64,000 nt of DNA from Salidesulfovibrio onnuriiensis. GTDB lineage: Bacteria > Desulfobacterota > Desulfovibrionia > Desulfovibrionales > Desulfovibrionaceae. The translations under genes and the position numbers were made by a program. How positions within the stretch are numbered: position 1 is the stretch's first letter; each line of letters starts with the position of its first letter. The notes under the pieces are model-generated. The model did no database searches and had not been told where the DNA came from. It worked only from the letters and a program-made list of their open reading frames with translations. Below, in pieces: positions 1 through 9,017 of this stretch. The DNA lies in NCBI RefSeq assembly GCF_008001235.1, contig NZ_CP040751.1, forward strand, positions 3,599,501 to 3,663,500, in the 5' to 3' direction.

Positions 1-1
1 G

Positions 2-1464
2 CCCTCGCTTTCGGACGAGGAGGCGCTGGAAATCGCCAAGGCGGCCCTGGCCATTGAAACATATTTCGGCCTGCCCCAGGACGTGGAATGGGCCGTGACA
101 AGGGACGGCGGGTTCCGCTTGCTGCAATGCCGTCCCCTGCCCCGCTCCGACGCCGAGGAAGGCGTGCGGGCCGACCGGAAAGGTATCGGCAACCTGCCGA
201 CCCCGGTCATGCAGGGCGGCATCAACGCCAGCACGGGCGTGGGCTTCGGCCCGGTGTTCAAGGTCAGCAAGGACGCGGACGCCCTGCAGTTTCCCGAGGG
301 TGCCGTGCTGGTGATGCCCCATGCCCTTCCCCGCCGGGCCGCGCTCCTGGGCCGTGCCTCGGCCGTGGTCTCGGAACGGGGCGGCGCGGCCGGGCACCTG
401 GCCAACGTGGCCCGCGAATTCGGGGTCCCGGCCCTGTTCAGCCTGCGCGGGGCCATGGAAATTCTGGAAGACGGGCAGGAGCTCACCGTGGACGCGGACG
501 GCCAGGCCCTGTACGCGGGAAAGGTGGACGCCCTGCTGCAGCTGGAGCGCCCCCGTCCCAACCCCATGCGCGGCAGCCCGGTGCGGGCCTCCCTGCGCAA
601 TGCGGCCCGGCACATCATCCGCCTGCGCCTCCTGGACCCGGACAGCGCGGAATTCCGGCCCCGCTACTGCAAGACCTTTCACGACATCATGCGCTTCTGC
701 CACGAAACGGCGGTGCGCGAGATGTTCGACTTCGGCATGAGCCAGGACTACCGCAATTCCCCGTCGCGCCAGCTCATCTGCGACGTGCCCAAGCAGTTCT
801 GGGTGCTCAACCTGGAGGACGGCTTCAGCCCCGAGGGCGAGCAGCGCGGCGATGCCTGCGTGCGCCTGGAGCAGGTGGAGTCCATTCCCATGCGCTCCCT
901 GTGGGCGGGCATGACCGCCGTGCCCTGGGAAGGCCCGCCCCCGGTCAACGCGAGGGGCTTCATGTCGGTCATGTTCGAGGCCACCATGAACCCAAACCTC
1001 ACGGCGGCCCGGGCCTCGGACTTCGTCATGAAGAACTATTTCATCATCTCCAGGAACTACTGCAGCCTGCAGTCGCGCTTCGGGTTCCACTTCTGCAACG
1101 TGGAATCCCTGGTGGGCGACAGGCCCAGCGAAAACTACGCCCGGTTCAACTTCAAGGGGGGGCCGCCAACCTGGAACGGCGCATCCTGCGGGCCAAGTTC
1201 CTGCAGGAAATCCTGGAGGCCTACGACTTCCGGGTCAAGGTGCGCGAGGACAACCTGCGGGCGCGGCTGGAGGGATTCGGCCGTCCCACCATGAGCCACA
1301 GGCTCAAGGTGCTGGGCTATCTCGTCATCCACACCCGCCAGGTGGACATGATCATGACCGACGCCCGGGCAGTGGCCCGGCTGCGCACCAAGATCATGAA
1401 CGATCTCGCACGGCTGGAACCGGAGAAAACCCCCGAACCGCAGGGCATGGAGGCCCATGCATGA
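2..1464 (+). pseudogene. PEP-utilising enzyme (PEP synthase-like), 5'-truncated by the window and frameshifted
   Basis: The C-terminal ~486 codons of a large PEP/pyruvate-binding enzyme; the 5' end lies before the window. Residues at about 340-500 bp form the mobile phosphohistidine domain: GGAAGHLANVAREFGVPAL matches the family motif GG-x-x-x-H-x-x-x-xAREFGxPA, with the His as phospho-carrier. A conserved ERVEW-like stretch (DVEWAVTRDGGFRLLQCRP) ends the ATP-grasp part before it. The frame changes at the G7 run 1156-1162: upstream reads ...ARFNFKGG and the protein only continues (AANLERRILRAKFLQEILEA) one frame over. One extra G restores a single frame to the stop at 1464. Family members phosphorylate pyruvate or a related acceptor using ATP; the substrate here is unknown. 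It is either a true pseudogene or a homopolymer error. Confidence 0.8.
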
Positions 1465-1542
1465 TAATGTTGCCCAGGAACTTGCATAAACAACATCATA
1501 CCGTATGGTTATGGTAGAAGTGAACGAGTACGGAGGTATCGC

Positions 1543-1815
1543 ATGAAGAGCTTGCACGGCATTGTCAAAGGGAAGGTACAGGGCGGCAATTTCCAGGGTT
1601 GGCTGCAAAAACAGGCCGAAGTCCTCGGGCTCACCGGCTGGGTCCGCAACATCGCCGACGGCGAGGCCGAGATCCTGGCACAGGGAGACCCGGCCAAGTT
1701 CAAGGACTTCGAGGACATGGTCCGCAACGAGGCCCCGTTGCCAGAGGTCGATGAAATCCGCTTCGAGGAGATCGACCACGACAAGACGTTCGACGTCTTC
1801 CAGATGCGGGGATAG
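1543..1815 (+). CDS. acylphosphatase-like protein with altered catalytic loop
   Basis: A 90-aa protein of acylphosphatase size. The phosphate loop that normally reads G-x-VQGVxFR is GKVQGGNFQ here (residues 10-18), so the catalytic Arg is Gln18. The second active-site residue, Asn in GWVRN (Asn36), is kept, as is the following DGxxE region. Acylphosphatases hydrolyse carboxyl-phosphates such as 1,3-bisphosphoglycerate; without the Arg this one may bind acyl-phosphates without turnover, or do something else. A clear Shine-Dalgarno (CGGAGG, 6 nt before ATG) supports the start. It lies 78 bp behind the PEP-utilising gene on the same strand and may share its transcript. The fold assignment is firm and the activity doubtful. 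Confidence 0.8.
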   Translation: MKSLHGIVKGKVQGGNFQGWLQKQAEVLGLTGWVRNIADGEAEILAQGDPAKFKDFEDMVRNEAPLPEVDEIRFEEIDHDKTFDVFQMRG

Positions 1816-2014
1816 CGGCCGCTCAACGGACAAACGGTTGCGCTCGGCGTACGTGGCTTGCACGCGCCAGAGGCGTGATCCGAAAGATTCTCATTGATCA
1901 TTGCGGGCTGTCGCCCGGGCACGGCATTTGCTTTTGCCCGGGAGACGGCCCGTTGCTTTCGCGGCGGCGGGCCGGTATACCGAGGCGAAAAGAATCCCAG
2001 AACCGGAGCCACGA

Positions 2015-3433
2015 GTGAGACTGATCCCGAAAATGAGCATATCGGCCAAGATGCTCGCCTGGGCCCTGGCCATCACCACCATCTTCTGCGCCACCACCGC
2101 CTACCTGGTCTACCAGATACGGAGCGAATCCGTGCTCACGCGCGAAATCGTTTCCACCCGGTATGAGATCGGCGTGGCCGTGCAGCAGATGATAGAGCGG
2201 CTGGAGAGCGTGCAGAGCAACATCGCCCGGTTCAAGGTGCTGGGCGGCGACGCGACCTCGGCACAATTCATCGTGGACGACCTGACCCGGTTCAGCGACA
2301 TCCTGCGCGAAACCCTGGACCGCCATCCGAAATACACCCAGCAATGGCTGCCCCTCACCGGGGAATTCACCATCAGCCTGACCGTGGACGACGACCCAGG
2401 GCACGCCTTTGCCGCGGACGCCACCATCCAGAACTGGATGGCCATCCTGGCGGGGACCAGGGCCGAGAACCAGCAGGCCATCACCCACGGCCTGGCCCAG
2501 CTGCGCAAAAGCAATCTGCACGCCTACCAGGTCGGTTTCTATGGTCTCATCGTCTGCCTGCTGCTGGCCGTGCCGGGCAGCGCCCTGCTCACCTGGAGGC
2601 TCAACATCCACCTCGAACGGATCAGGACCGGCATCCGGACCCTGGGCAGCGGAGAGATACCGGCCCCGGTGCGGGTGCGTTCCGGCGACGAGCTGGAGGA
2701 CCTGGCCACCTCCTTCAACGACATGGCCGCAGGGCTGCGCCGCGAGGAGCGCATGCGCTCGGACTTCATCTCCATGCTCAGCCACGAGATCCGCACCCCC
2801 CTGACCTCCATCCGGGAATCCGTGGACATGATCGCGGACGGCGTGTTCGGCGAGGTGAACGAAAAGCAGGAACGCTTCCTGCGCATCGCGGAAAAGGAAA
2901 CCGAACGGCTGGCCGAGCTGCTGCGCAGGCTCATGACCGTCTCCCGGCTGGAGTCGGAAAGCCTGGAGCTGCGCCCCGAAAGCATGGACTGCTCCGACCT
3001 GGTGCTCACCACCATGGAGCGGCTGGAATCCGCGGCCCTGGCCAAGCATATCCAGCTGAAGGCCAGGGTGCCGGAAGACCCCGCGCCCTGCCGGGCCGAC
3101 AGCGAGCACCTGCGCCAGGTGCTCCTGAACCTGGGCGGCAACGCCATCAAGTTCTCGCCCGAACACAGCGAGGTCACCTTCAGTCTGGACCGCGACGAAA
3201 ACGGCTACATCTTCAGCGTGGACGACCAGGGGCCGGGCGTTCCCGAATCCGAACGCGAGCTGGTCTTCCAGAAATACTACCGGGCCGAGGACGTGCGCAC
3301 GGACAAGGACGGCGCGGGACTGGGACTGGCCATTTCGCGCAAGATCGTGGAGGCCCACAAGGGCCGCATGTGGGTGGACTGCGGCACCGAGGGCGGGTGC
3401 GGCTTCCGATTTTTTATTCCTGCCGGCTCTTGA
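2015..3433 (+). CDS. membrane sensor histidine kinase (HAMP-HisKA-HATPase)
   Basis: A 472-aa sensor kinase. It has an N-terminal membrane segment (about residues 10-30), a ~140-residue mainly helical extracytoplasmic region, a second membrane segment (about 175-198), HAMP, then HisKA with the H-box MLSHEIRTPLTS and an HATPase_c with N-box (LNLGGNAIKFSPEH), G1 (DDQGPGVPESE) and G2 (GAGLGLAISRKI). The GTG start at 2015 is chosen because GGAG lies 6 nt upstream; an in-frame ATG at 2033 is possible. The next gene, 57 bp downstream, encodes an NtrC-type regulator, so the two are taken as a cognate pair in one operon. The signal sensed cannot be told: the sensor region matches no domain recognised here. 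Confidence 0.92.
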   Translation: MRLIPKMSISAKMLAWALAITTIFCATTAYLVYQIRSESVLTREIVSTRYEIGVAVQQMIERLESVQSNIARFKVLGGDATSAQFIVDDLTRFSDILRETLDRHPKYTQQWLPLTGEFTISLTVDDDPGHAFAADATIQNWMAILAGTRAENQQAITHGLAQLRKSNLHAYQVGFYGLIVCLLLAVPGSALLTWRLNIHLERIRTGIRTLGSGEIPAPVRVRSGDELEDLATSFNDMAAGLRREERMRSDFISMLSHEIRTPLTSIRESVDMIADGVFGEVNEKQERFLRIAEKETERLAELLRRLMTVSRLESESLELRPESMDCSDLVLTTMERLESAALAKHIQLKARVPEDPAPCRADSEHLRQVLLNLGGNAIKFSPEHSEVTFSLDRDENGYIFSVDDQGPGVPESERELVFQKYYRAEDVRTDKDGAGLGLAISRKIVEAHKGRMWVDCGTEGGCGFRFFIPAGS

Positions 3434-3490
3434 AAAGGGCCGCTTGCGGCGTTCCATGACTGCGCCTGAAAGAAAACAATGGAGAGAGAA

Positions 3491-4828
3491 ATGAATACAG
3501 CTGACGCCCCGGTCATCCTGGCCGTGGACGACGACGAGAACATCCTCACCGTGCTGGAGGCGCGGCTGGAGAGCGCGGGATACGAGACCCTGCTGGCGGA
3601 CTGCGCGGAAACGGCCCTGGAAATGCTGGCCGACACCCGCGTGGACTTGATCGTCTCGGACGTGAAAATGCCGGGCATGGGCGGGCAGGGCCTGCTGGAG
3701 GAAGTGCTGCGCTCCTGGCCGCACATCCCGGTCATCATGCTCACGGCCCACGGCACCATCCCGGACGCGGTGAACTCCATCCAGGCCGGCGCGGCCGACT
3801 ATGTGACCAAGCCCTTTGACGGCCGTGACCTGCTGGACCGCATCGCCCGCAACCTGGAAGCGGCCCCGGCCCCCAAAACGGCGAAGCTGCCGCCCGCGAG
3901 CAACGACCTCTGGGGCGGCGAGGCCGCCGCCATGAGGCACTTCCTCTCCCTGCTGGAGCGGGTGGCCCCTGCCGAGGCCAACGTGCTGCTCCTGGGCGAA
4001 TCCGGCACGGGCAAGGAGCGGGTGGCCCAGATCATCCATGAGCGCAGTCCGCGCGCCTCGGGGCCGTTCATCGTGGTGGACTGCGGCTCCACCCAGCCCA
4101 CCCTGCTGGAAAGCGAACTCTTCGGCCACGTCAAGGGTTCCTTCACCCATGCGGTCAGGGACAAGAAGGGGCTCATCGAGGAAGCGGACGGCGGCACCCT
4201 GTTCCTGGACGAGATCGGCAACATTTCTCCGGAGATGCAGACCAGGCTGCTGCGCTTCCTGCAGGAGCGCACCATCCGCAGGGTGGGCGACACAAAGGAA
4301 CGCAAGGTCTCCTGCCGGGTCATCTCGGCCACCAACGCGTCCCTGCCCGACATGGTGCGCGAGGGATCCTTCCGCGAGGACCTCTACTACCGGCTCAAGG
4401 TGGTGGCCCTGACCATCCCGCCCCTGCGCAAGCGGGTGGAGGACATCCCCATCCTGGCCCGCAGGTTCGCGGAAATGTATTGCAAGGCCCAGTCACGCCC
4501 CGTGGCGGACTTCACCCCCGAAGCCATGCGGCTCATGCAGGAGCACCCCTGGCCCGGCAACGTGCGCGAGCTCCAGCATGCCGTGGAGGGGGCCCTGGTC
4601 TTCTGCCAGGGGAACTCCATCCGCCCCGAAGACCTGCAGCTGGAAATACTGGACGCCCCGCTCCCGGACGACGATTCCCTGTCCCTGGAAGACAACGAGC
4701 GCAAGGCCATCATCCGGGCCCTGGAGCACTGCAACGGCGTGAAGAAGGCGGCCGCCGACGAACTGGGCATCAGCCGGAGGGCCATCCACTACAAGATCAA
4801 GAAATACAATATCGACGCACCCGGTTAG
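3491..4828 (+). CDS. NtrC-family response regulator with non-canonical GAFTGA loop
   Basis: 445 aa in three domains. Receiver, about residues 7-120: acidic pair DDD, phospho-acceptor Asp in LIVSDVKMPGMGG, switch Lys in VTKPFD. AAA+ sigma-54 domain, about 140-370: Walker A GESGTGKE, Walker B GGTLFLDEIGN, R-finger region FREDLYYRLKV. Fis-type HTH at the end (KKAAADELGISRRAIHYKIKKY). The sigma-54 contact loop, normally GAFTGA, reads GSFTHA, so contact with RNAP-sigma54 may be altered or lost. The start at 3491 is preferred over the ATG at 3479 because GGAGAG sits just before it. It is paired with the kinase upstream; the gene is closed by a terminator at 4859. Confidence 0.93.
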   Translation: MNTADAPVILAVDDDENILTVLEARLESAGYETLLADCAETALEMLADTRVDLIVSDVKMPGMGGQGLLEEVLRSWPHIPVIMLTAHGTIPDAVNSIQAGAADYVTKPFDGRDLLDRIARNLEAAPAPKTAKLPPASNDLWGGEAAAMRHFLSLLERVAPAEANVLLLGESGTGKERVAQIIHERSPRASGPFIVVDCGSTQPTLLESELFGHVKGSFTHAVRDKKGLIEEADGGTLFLDEIGNISPEMQTRLLRFLQERTIRRVGDTKERKVSCRVISATNASLPDMVREGSFREDLYYRLKVVALTIPPLRKRVEDIPILARRFAEMYCKAQSRPVADFTPEAMRLMQEHPWPGNVRELQHAVEGALVFCQGNSIRPEDLQLEILDAPLPDDDSLSLEDNERKAIIRALEHCNGVKKAAADELGISRRAIHYKIKKYNIDAPG

Positions 4829-4858
4829 CCGGGAATCCCAGACATGAACGCAAAACGG

Positions 4859-4894
4859 TCCGGCAGGAGGTTTCATCCTGCCGGATTTTGTTTT
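4859..4894 (+). terminator. rho-independent terminator of the kinase/NtrC operon
   Basis: Perfect 10-bp stem TCCGGCAGGA / TCCTGCCGGA (4859-4868 and 4876-4885) with a 7-nt loop, followed by TTTTGTTTT. It lies 31 bp behind the regulator stop. Confidence 0.9.
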
Positions 4895-4985
4895 ATAATA
4901 ATCGGAAATTCGATACCGGACCGACTCCCTGCCGCGAATACAGCGTCCGCCGACCTTACCGCAACCGTTTTCCCAAGGAGTGTTC

Positions 4986-6230
4986 ATGTCCAAGCTTGCA
5001 CTGCGCACCCAGTACCGGGTCCCCACCATCACCACCAACCAGGTCATCCACCACCAGTTCCGGCAATACGACCTCAGGTACGACATTGCCAAGGCCATGC
5101 GCGACCCCCAGCTGGTGGCCATGGAGGAAACCCTCAACGATTTCGAGAAACAGGGTAAAGAGATGATCATTTCCCGTCAGTTCTATTTCCGGGCTAAGTG
5201 GTGGGAGGAATACACGGCCCACTTCGAACGATTCGACCGGCTGAAGCACATCTTCGTGGAATCGCTCAAGGACACGGACCAGCCCGAGAAGCTGGAACAA
5301 GCCGAGGACGGGTCCTGGGGCAGGTTCCTCAAGCTCTATTTTCTCAAGTTCGACCAGACCGTGGACGCCATCAACGAGCTGAGCGAAGGCACCGAATCGC
5401 CCAAGTATCCCCTGACCTTCATGCAGCGGCTCAACGACCCGACCGTGCGCGACCGCTACCTCAAGCAGCTGCTCGTCTCGGACATCTCCGAAACCGGCGT
5501 CAACAACCGGGACGCGCTCAACGCCATGGGGTCGGGCCTGGCCCAGTTCTGCTTCAAGCCCAACCTGCGCAACTACATCCGCGACTACACCCAGGGCTTC
5601 AACCTCACGGACGAATACGTGGCCTCGTACAAGCAGTTCGTGGACTGGTGGCAGGACGAAACCACGGGGTACTGGGGCGCATGGTACAAAACGGACTTCG
5701 GCATCGTGCACACCACGGACCTGAGCATCACCTACCACATGATCGCCTACATGCGGAAAGACAAGTCCCTGACCATCCAGCACTGGCCCCAGATCATCAA
5801 GACGACCTTCGAGATCAGGAACAAGCCCTACCCCTACGGCTGGCTGCACGAGGGGCACATGAACGACCACAACAACTACGACGTGGCCAAGATATTCAAG
5901 TACGGCTGGAAATACATGACCGAGGGGCAGCGCACCCAGGCCAGCGAAGCGATCCAAGAAATGCTGGACTACTGCCTGAACGTTTCCTGGAACGACCAGG
6001 AGGGCTTCGTGGGAGACCCGACCTTCTACAACTCCCTGAGCTCCGCATACTATTTCGCGGTCTCGTTCCTGTGCGTCATCGGCTACTTCAACAAGGACGC
6101 CCGCTTCTGGACCGACCAGGACTTCCCGGAATCCGAAGAATTCCGCAAGAAGATCCTGTTCAAGATGGACGAGCTGGACATGGACGACCGCATTGCCGAA
6201 GCGGCCCGCGAACAGCTCCTTGCCTGCTGA
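4986..6230 (+). CDS. conserved protein of unknown function, 414 aa
   Basis: Not recognised. It is soluble, with no signal peptide or membrane segment, and rich in aromatic residues (many W, Y, F) and short amphipathic helices. Patches such as YWGAWYKTDFGIVHTTDLS (about residues 225-245), PYPYGWLHEGHMNDHNNYDV (about 280-300) and GDPTFYNSLSSAYYF (about 340-355) look like conserved ligand-facing loops; the spacing of helices hints at an alpha/alpha-toroid, but this is only an impression. ATG 4986 is chosen because AAGGAG lies 5 nt upstream. It is monocistronic by layout: a terminator precedes it and another follows at 6239. The His/Asp-rich segment HEGHMNDHNN could bind metal. No function is proposed. 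Confidence 0.75.
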   Translation: MSKLALRTQYRVPTITTNQVIHHQFRQYDLRYDIAKAMRDPQLVAMEETLNDFEKQGKEMIISRQFYFRAKWWEEYTAHFERFDRLKHIFVESLKDTDQPEKLEQAEDGSWGRFLKLYFLKFDQTVDAINELSEGTESPKYPLTFMQRLNDPTVRDRYLKQLLVSDISETGVNNRDALNAMGSGLAQFCFKPNLRNYIRDYTQGFNLTDEYVASYKQFVDWWQDETTGYWGAWYKTDFGIVHTTDLSITYHMIAYMRKDKSLTIQHWPQIIKTTFEIRNKPYPYGWLHEGHMNDHNNYDVAKIFKYGWKYMTEGQRTQASEAIQEMLDYCLNVSWNDQEGFVGDPTFYNSLSSAYYFAVSFLCVIGYFNKDARFWTDQDFPESEEFRKKILFKMDELDMDDRIAEAAREQLLAC

Positions 6231-6238
6231 CGGATTCG

Positions 6239-6263
6239 GGCCCGGCTTCGGCCGGGCCTTTTC
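6239..6263 (+). terminator. rho-independent terminator
   Basis: Stem GCCCGGC / GCCGGGC with a stable UUCG tetraloop, followed by CTTTT. It lies 8 bp behind the stop of the 414-aa gene. Confidence 0.9.
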
Positions 6264-6425
6264 CCTCCTCAAGTTCTGCACGCCCCTTCCGGCACGGCAG
6301 CGCCACTTCCCGCACCCGGGCCTTGATTATTTTTCCCGGTTGGTTTCTAACATGCTTGCTTGCACGGGAAGCCATGGTGTAACGTGTCATGTGGCAACCC
6401 AGCACAGAACTTTCGGAGGCGCTGA

Positions 6426-7382
6426 ATGGTCAAGACCAATATCCTGCTCGAGTCCGGCACCAATGAGCTGGAAATAGTCGAATTCTACATCGACGAGAAT
6501 CCCAAGCACGAAGAGGACGTGAACCGGTACCGGGGCTATTACGGCATCAACGTGGCCAAGGTCCTGGAAATCATCCGCATGCCCGAACTCACCGACATGC
6601 CGGAGGTTTCCCACCCGGCGGTCCTCGGCGCCTTCAACCTGCGCAACCAGATCATCCCGCTCATCGACCTGGCAAAATGGCTGGGCAAGGAGCGCATCGT
6701 GACCGAGGAGCCCAAGGTCATCGTCACGGAATTCAACCTGACGCGCAGCGCCTTCCTCGTCTCGGGCGTAACCAGGATCCACCGCATCGGCTGGGAGGAG
6801 GTGGAGGCCCCCACCAACTATGTCTCGGCCCTGACCGTCAACTCCATTACCGGGGTGGTCAAATTCACCAACCGCATCGTCTTCATCCTGGACATGGAAA
6901 AGATCACCGCGGACCTGAACCCGGGTATGTCCAAGGCCGAGGAGCCCGCCCCGCAGGTGGTGGAGGAGGTGCGCACCAGGCACCTGCGCGCCCTGGTGGT
7001 GGACGATTCCAACATGGCCCGCAAGATGGTGGCCGGGGTCCTGGAAAAGGCCGGTTTCGAAGTGGCCACCGCCGAAAACGGGGAACAGGCCTGGCTCAAG
7101 CTGCTCTCCATCCGGGACAGCGTGGAGCAGCAGAACAAGCCCCTCAGAAACTACATCGACATCCTGGTCTCGGACATCGAGATGCCGATCATGGACGGGC
7201 ACAACCTGACCCGACGGGTCAAGGAAGACCACACCCTAAAGCACCTGCCCGTGGTCCTCTGCTCCTCCATCATCACCGACACCCTGCGGCACAAGGGATC
7301 GGCCGTGGGCGCGGACGACCAGGTATCCAAGGCCGAGCTGGGGGAACTGGCGGGCAAGGTCCTGCAGCTGGTGGAACGGTAG
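6426..7382 (+). CDS. cheV: chemotaxis coupling protein CheV (CheW + receiver)
   Basis: 318 aa. The N-terminal CheW-like domain (about 10-165) has the hallmarks YYGINVAKVLEII, LGAFNLRNQIIPLIDLAKWLG and VVKFTNRIVFILDMEKI. The C-terminal receiver (about 185-315) has the acidic pair VDDSN, phospho-acceptor Asp in ILVSDIEMPIMDG and a Lys in DDQVSKAEL. CheV couples chemoreceptors to CheA, and phosphorylation of its receiver tunes adaptation. No other chemotaxis gene lies near, so it is a stand-alone adaptor. The start is supported by GGAGGCGCTGA just before the ATG. The DUF885 gene follows after 15 bp and is probably co-transcribed. Confidence 0.94.
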   Translation: MVKTNILLESGTNELEIVEFYIDENPKHEEDVNRYRGYYGINVAKVLEIIRMPELTDMPEVSHPAVLGAFNLRNQIIPLIDLAKWLGKERIVTEEPKVIVTEFNLTRSAFLVSGVTRIHRIGWEEVEAPTNYVSALTVNSITGVVKFTNRIVFILDMEKITADLNPGMSKAEEPAPQVVEEVRTRHLRALVVDDSNMARKMVAGVLEKAGFEVATAENGEQAWLKLLSIRDSVEQQNKPLRNYIDILVSDIEMPIMDGHNLTRRVKEDHTLKHLPVVLCSSIITDTLRHKGSAVGADDQVSKAELGELAGKVLQLVER

Positions 7383-7397
7383 GGTCGGCGCCGAATC

Positions 7398-8996
7398 ATG
7401 AAAACAAGGCTTGCCAAACGTTATTTCGCCTATGTCGCCAAGGCGTTCCCGGTTCTGTGCGCCTCCGGCGACATACCCTTTCTTCCGGCAGCGGCCAAGG
7501 CCCAATCCTACCTGGACCGGCTGGACGATTTTTCCTCAAGGGGTGTAGAGCGCCACATCGACAAGCTCAACGGCTTCCTGAACGGCTTCAACAAGATCGC
7601 GGACGCAAACATCGGCCTGGAAAACGAACGGGCCAAGGCCCTGGCCACCAGCGTCCGGGGCGTCCTTCTGGAACTGTCCGTTTCCGAATCCTGGCGCAAG
7701 GACCCGTCCCTGTACCTCAAGATCGCCTTCACGGGCATTCACCACGCCCTGACCCTGCCCGCAAAAAACGACCGGCAGCGGACCCGGCGGGCCATGAAGC
7801 GCATCAAGGCCATCCCCTCCTTCCTGGAACAGGTGGGAAAAAACATCGAAGCGGTCACTCCCATGACCAAGGCCACCGCCCAAACCATGATCCGCGACTG
7901 CGCCCGTTACCTGCAGGAGGCTGGCGAATCCCCCATTCTGCGGGCGGACCCCAAAAGCGGCCCGCTGCTGCAGGCATGCCTCACCACCCTCAGGGATTTC
8001 GATCGCCATATCAACACGCGGCTGGTGGTGGAGGACTCCCGGGGCGCAGGCCTGGGCGCCATCCTTGAGCAGGGATTCGGCTCCGACAAGAGCATCGAGG
8101 AAATTTTTGCGGCCGCCAACGAGGAATGGCATTCCGCCTTGGCCGGCCTGGAGCAGGCGGCCTCGGACATGGGCGAAACGGACTGGCGCAACGCCTATGA
8201 GGAATACCCGGGCCCCGGAGACAGGGAAGAGGGCACCCTCGCCCTGTTCAAGCAAGAAGTGGAACGGTTGCAGTCCTTTTTCGGGAAAACCGCATTCCGC
8301 GAGATACTCCCGGATCTGCCCCTGTCCCTTGACGAATCCCCGGCCTTCATGGCCTCGCTCAGGCGCGCGGCCCACTACTGCGCCCCGCTCTCCCCGACGG
8401 AAGGAGGCTCGGCCCGGCTCCTGGTCATACCACATGCCTTTTCCGGCCGTGGATTCCGGGAAGATACCGTGCGGCTGCAGCGGGCGCGCAAGGAACTGGT
8501 GTTCATCGCCGCCCAGGAAACCGTCCCGGGCAGCCACCTCATGGCCAGCCGCCGCCTGCTTTCGGAGGACCCGGTCATCACCCAACTCAGGAATCCCCTG
8601 GTGGCCAACGGCTGGAGGGCCTTCGGCGAACAGCTCCTTTTGGAAACCGGCTACCTGGAAACCCCGGTGGAGCAGCTCATGTACCAACGCCGCAGGCTGT
8701 GCCGCGCGGCCCGGTGCGTGGTGGATGCGGGCCTGGCCATCGGCACCGCGGACCAGGACTTCTGCATGAAGCTCATGGAGAAAAGCGGGTTCAGCAAAAA
8801 GGAATCCCTGGAGCAATTGCGGGCCATTCGACTGGCTCCCGGCAGCCAGGTGGCGTCGGTGCTGGGCAGGCAGGAAATCGAAAAACTGCGCGCGGCCTCC
8901 GGGCTGGGCACCCCCGAATTCTGCAAAGCCTTCCTGGACGGAGGGGAAACGCCCTTCTCCATGACGGCCCTCAAGCTCAAGGCCTCCTCCCACTAA
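7398..8996 (+). CDS. DUF885-like protein with altered HExxPGHH motif
   Basis: 532 aa, mostly alpha-helical, no signal peptide. The C-terminal half resembles the DUF885 family: PLVANGWRAFGEQLLLETGY, then a basic helix with VVDAGLAIG, and later APGSQVASVLGRQEIEKLR, which match the family blocks (EGWxxYxExL..., VDxGLH..., PGQxxxYxxGxxxI..LR). In the family the putative metal motif is HExxPGHH; here it is QETVPGSH, so two of the three His are gone. If the family is peptidase-like, this member may be inactive or use another chemistry. It follows cheV by 15 bp without a strong Shine-Dalgarno, suggesting translational coupling. It ends 21 bp from the convergent HD-GYP gene with no obvious terminator between. 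Confidence 0.7.
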   Translation: MKTRLAKRYFAYVAKAFPVLCASGDIPFLPAAAKAQSYLDRLDDFSSRGVERHIDKLNGFLNGFNKIADANIGLENERAKALATSVRGVLLELSVSESWRKDPSLYLKIAFTGIHHALTLPAKNDRQRTRRAMKRIKAIPSFLEQVGKNIEAVTPMTKATAQTMIRDCARYLQEAGESPILRADPKSGPLLQACLTTLRDFDRHINTRLVVEDSRGAGLGAILEQGFGSDKSIEEIFAAANEEWHSALAGLEQAASDMGETDWRNAYEEYPGPGDREEGTLALFKQEVERLQSFFGKTAFREILPDLPLSLDESPAFMASLRRAAHYCAPLSPTEGGSARLLVIPHAFSGRGFREDTVRLQRARKELVFIAAQETVPGSHLMASRRLLSEDPVITQLRNPLVANGWRAFGEQLLLETGYLETPVEQLMYQRRRLCRAARCVVDAGLAIGTADQDFCMKLMEKSGFSKKESLEQLRAIRLAPGSQVASVLGRQEIEKLRAASGLGTPEFCKAFLDGGETPFSMTALKLKASSH

Positions 8997-9017
8997 CTCC
9001 CGTAAAACACGAAATGG

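Noticed and set aside
1156..1162. Programmed frameshift at G7 in the PEP-utilising gene
   Set aside because: No slippery heptamer of the known kind, no stem behind it, and three other genes show the same kind of one-base loss, so error or decay is simpler.
1912..1955. CCCGGGCA / TGCCCGGG inverted repeat as terminator of the acylphosphatase-like gene
   Set aside because: An 8-bp stem without T-tract, too weak to call.
1898..4150. A 750-codon minus-strand open frame across the kinase/NtrC genes
   Set aside because: No domain, no ribosome site, and both plus-strand genes in it are complete and recognisable.
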